Assembly (NCBI RefSeq): GCF_003478995.1
Contig: NZ_QUGI01000004.1
Span: 1 to 64,000 of the forward strand
Origin: Pseudoflavonifractor sp. AF19-9AC
GTDB lineage: Bacteria > Bacillota > Clostridia > Oscillospirales > Oscillospiraceae
Direction: 5' to 3'
DNA length: 64,000 nucleotides
Of the stretch, positions 63,469 through 64,000 are shown one piece after another (position 1 is the stretch's first letter; each line of letters begins with the position of its first letter). The position numbers and the translations under genes were made by a program. The notes under the pieces were generated by a model that did not search any database, was not told the origin of the DNA, and worked only from the letters and a program-made list of their open reading frames with translations.

Positions 63469-64000
63469 ATGGCAATTCTGGTTTTGGGCGGAGCCGGCTA
63501 CATCGGCTCCCACACCGTGTATGAACTCATTGAGGCCGGCCGGGACGTGGTAGTGGCCGATAACCTGCTCACCGGTTTCAAACAGGCCGTTCACCCCAAG
63601 GCCCGCTTCTATCAGCTGGACATCCGGGACCGGGGCGCTCTGGACACCCTCTTCCAAGCCGAGCACATCGAGGGCGTCATCCACTTCGCCGCCTCCTCCC
63701 AGGTGGGCGAGTCCATGTCTGACCCCCTGAAGTACTATGACAACAACCTCTACGGCACCATGGTGCTGCTCCAGTCCATGGTGGCCCACGGCGTGGACAA
63801 GATCGTTTTCTCCTCTACCGCCGCCACCTACGGTGAGCCCGAGCGAGTGCCCATTCTGGAGAGCGACAAGACCGTGCCCACCAACTGTTACGGCAACACC
63901 AAGCTGTCCATGGAGCAGATGATGAGCTGGGTGTCCAAGGCCCACGGCCTGAAGTATGTGGCTCTGCGCTACTTCAACGCCTGCGGTGCCCACCCCTCCG
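63469..64000 (+). CDS. galE: UDP-glucose 4-epimerase (cut by window end)
   Basis: GalE converts UDP-galactose to UDP-glucose. The visible 177 residues have the NAD-binding VLGGAGYIGSHTVYEL, HFAASSQVGESMSDPLKYYD, STAATYGEPERVPILE and YGNTKLSMEQMM, including the catalytic Tyr/Lys pair (Tyr in NCYGNTK). The gene runs off the right edge. Start ATG after AAGGAAGG, in the galK operon. Confidence 0.93.
   Translation, partial: MAILVLGGAGYIGSHTVYELIEAGRDVVVADNLLTGFKQAVHPKARFYQLDIRDRGALDTLFQAEHIEGVIHFAASSQVGESMSDPLKYYDNNLYGTMVLLQSMVAHGVDKIVFSSTAATYGEPERVPILESDKTVPTNCYGNTKLSMEQMMSWVSKAHGLKYVALRYFNACGAHPS

Overview
The window looks like a chromosomal segment of a GC-rich, spore-forming member of Clostridia. 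Flavonifractor or Pseudoflavonifractor-type Oscillospiraceae is my inference from protein style, not a database result. Evidence is the rapZ-yvcK-whiA cluster, an uninterrupted sigK, spoIIR, an MgtE gene behind an M-box riboswitch, DUF4364 and Gram-positive shine-dalgarno sequences.

Layout. 0.7-2.6 kb (AT-rich): a RloA/RloB-type (AbiL-like) ATPase plus TOPRIM-type defence pair with a large palindrome at its promoter. 3.1-12.05 kb: an integrative mobilizable element with a replication-type HTH protein, a ribbon-helix-helix accessory protein, a MobL-type relaxase with Sel1 repeats, an excisionase and a tyrosine integrase. Its cargo, on the opposite strand, is a 1025-residue protein with the DxDGD catalytic signature and surrounding motifs of single-chain RNA polymerases (eukaryotic RNA-dependent RNA polymerase/QDE-1/YonO group), followed by an unrecognised overlapping 289-residue partner. 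12.06-15.1 kb: a scrapyard with a frameshifted XRE gene, an integrase remnant, a 21-bp direct repeat, orphan genes and a second XRE gene. 15.27-15.5 kb: tRNA-Pro(UGG) whose 5' half is tandemly repeated with a 70-bp period.

15.6-18.4 kb: trmB, marR and an MFS gene interrupted by one in-frame TGA. 18.7-25.3 kb: the F-type ATP synthase operon atpB-E-F-A-G-D-C. It has no separate atpH; the C-terminal domain of the delta subunit is instead fused to the N-terminus of alpha, and the c subunit carries a signal peptide and linker. 25.5-31.1 kb: murB, rapZ, yvcK, whiA, then an AT-rich Mrr-type nuclease gene translationally coupled to whiA, an acetyltransferase and a lipoprotein. 31.2-36.2 kb: dnaE, an M-box and an MgtE lacking its N domain. 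36.2-40.9 kb: a probable vitamin B6 ECF component opposite a PdxR-like regulator, a flavin-barrel protein, DUF4364, and two Cys-rich genes with sigma-K-like promoters.

41-49.3 kb: cardiolipin synthase, a phosphodiesterase, small unknown genes, wecB, tagO, trpS and sigK. 49.3-54.9 kb: lrp, aminotransferase, thrH, DUF1015, ispE and spoIIR. 55-59.6 kb: a lipoprotein, a DUF1461 protein and a three-gene Gtr glucosylation cassette. 59.8-64 kb: galM, galR, galK and galE (cut by the window end), with matching GalR operators in front of galR and galK.

The two strongest candidates for something undescribed are the mobile-element RNA polymerase plus partner (3.14-7.08 kb) and the delta-alpha ATP synthase fusion (20.74-22.50 kb).
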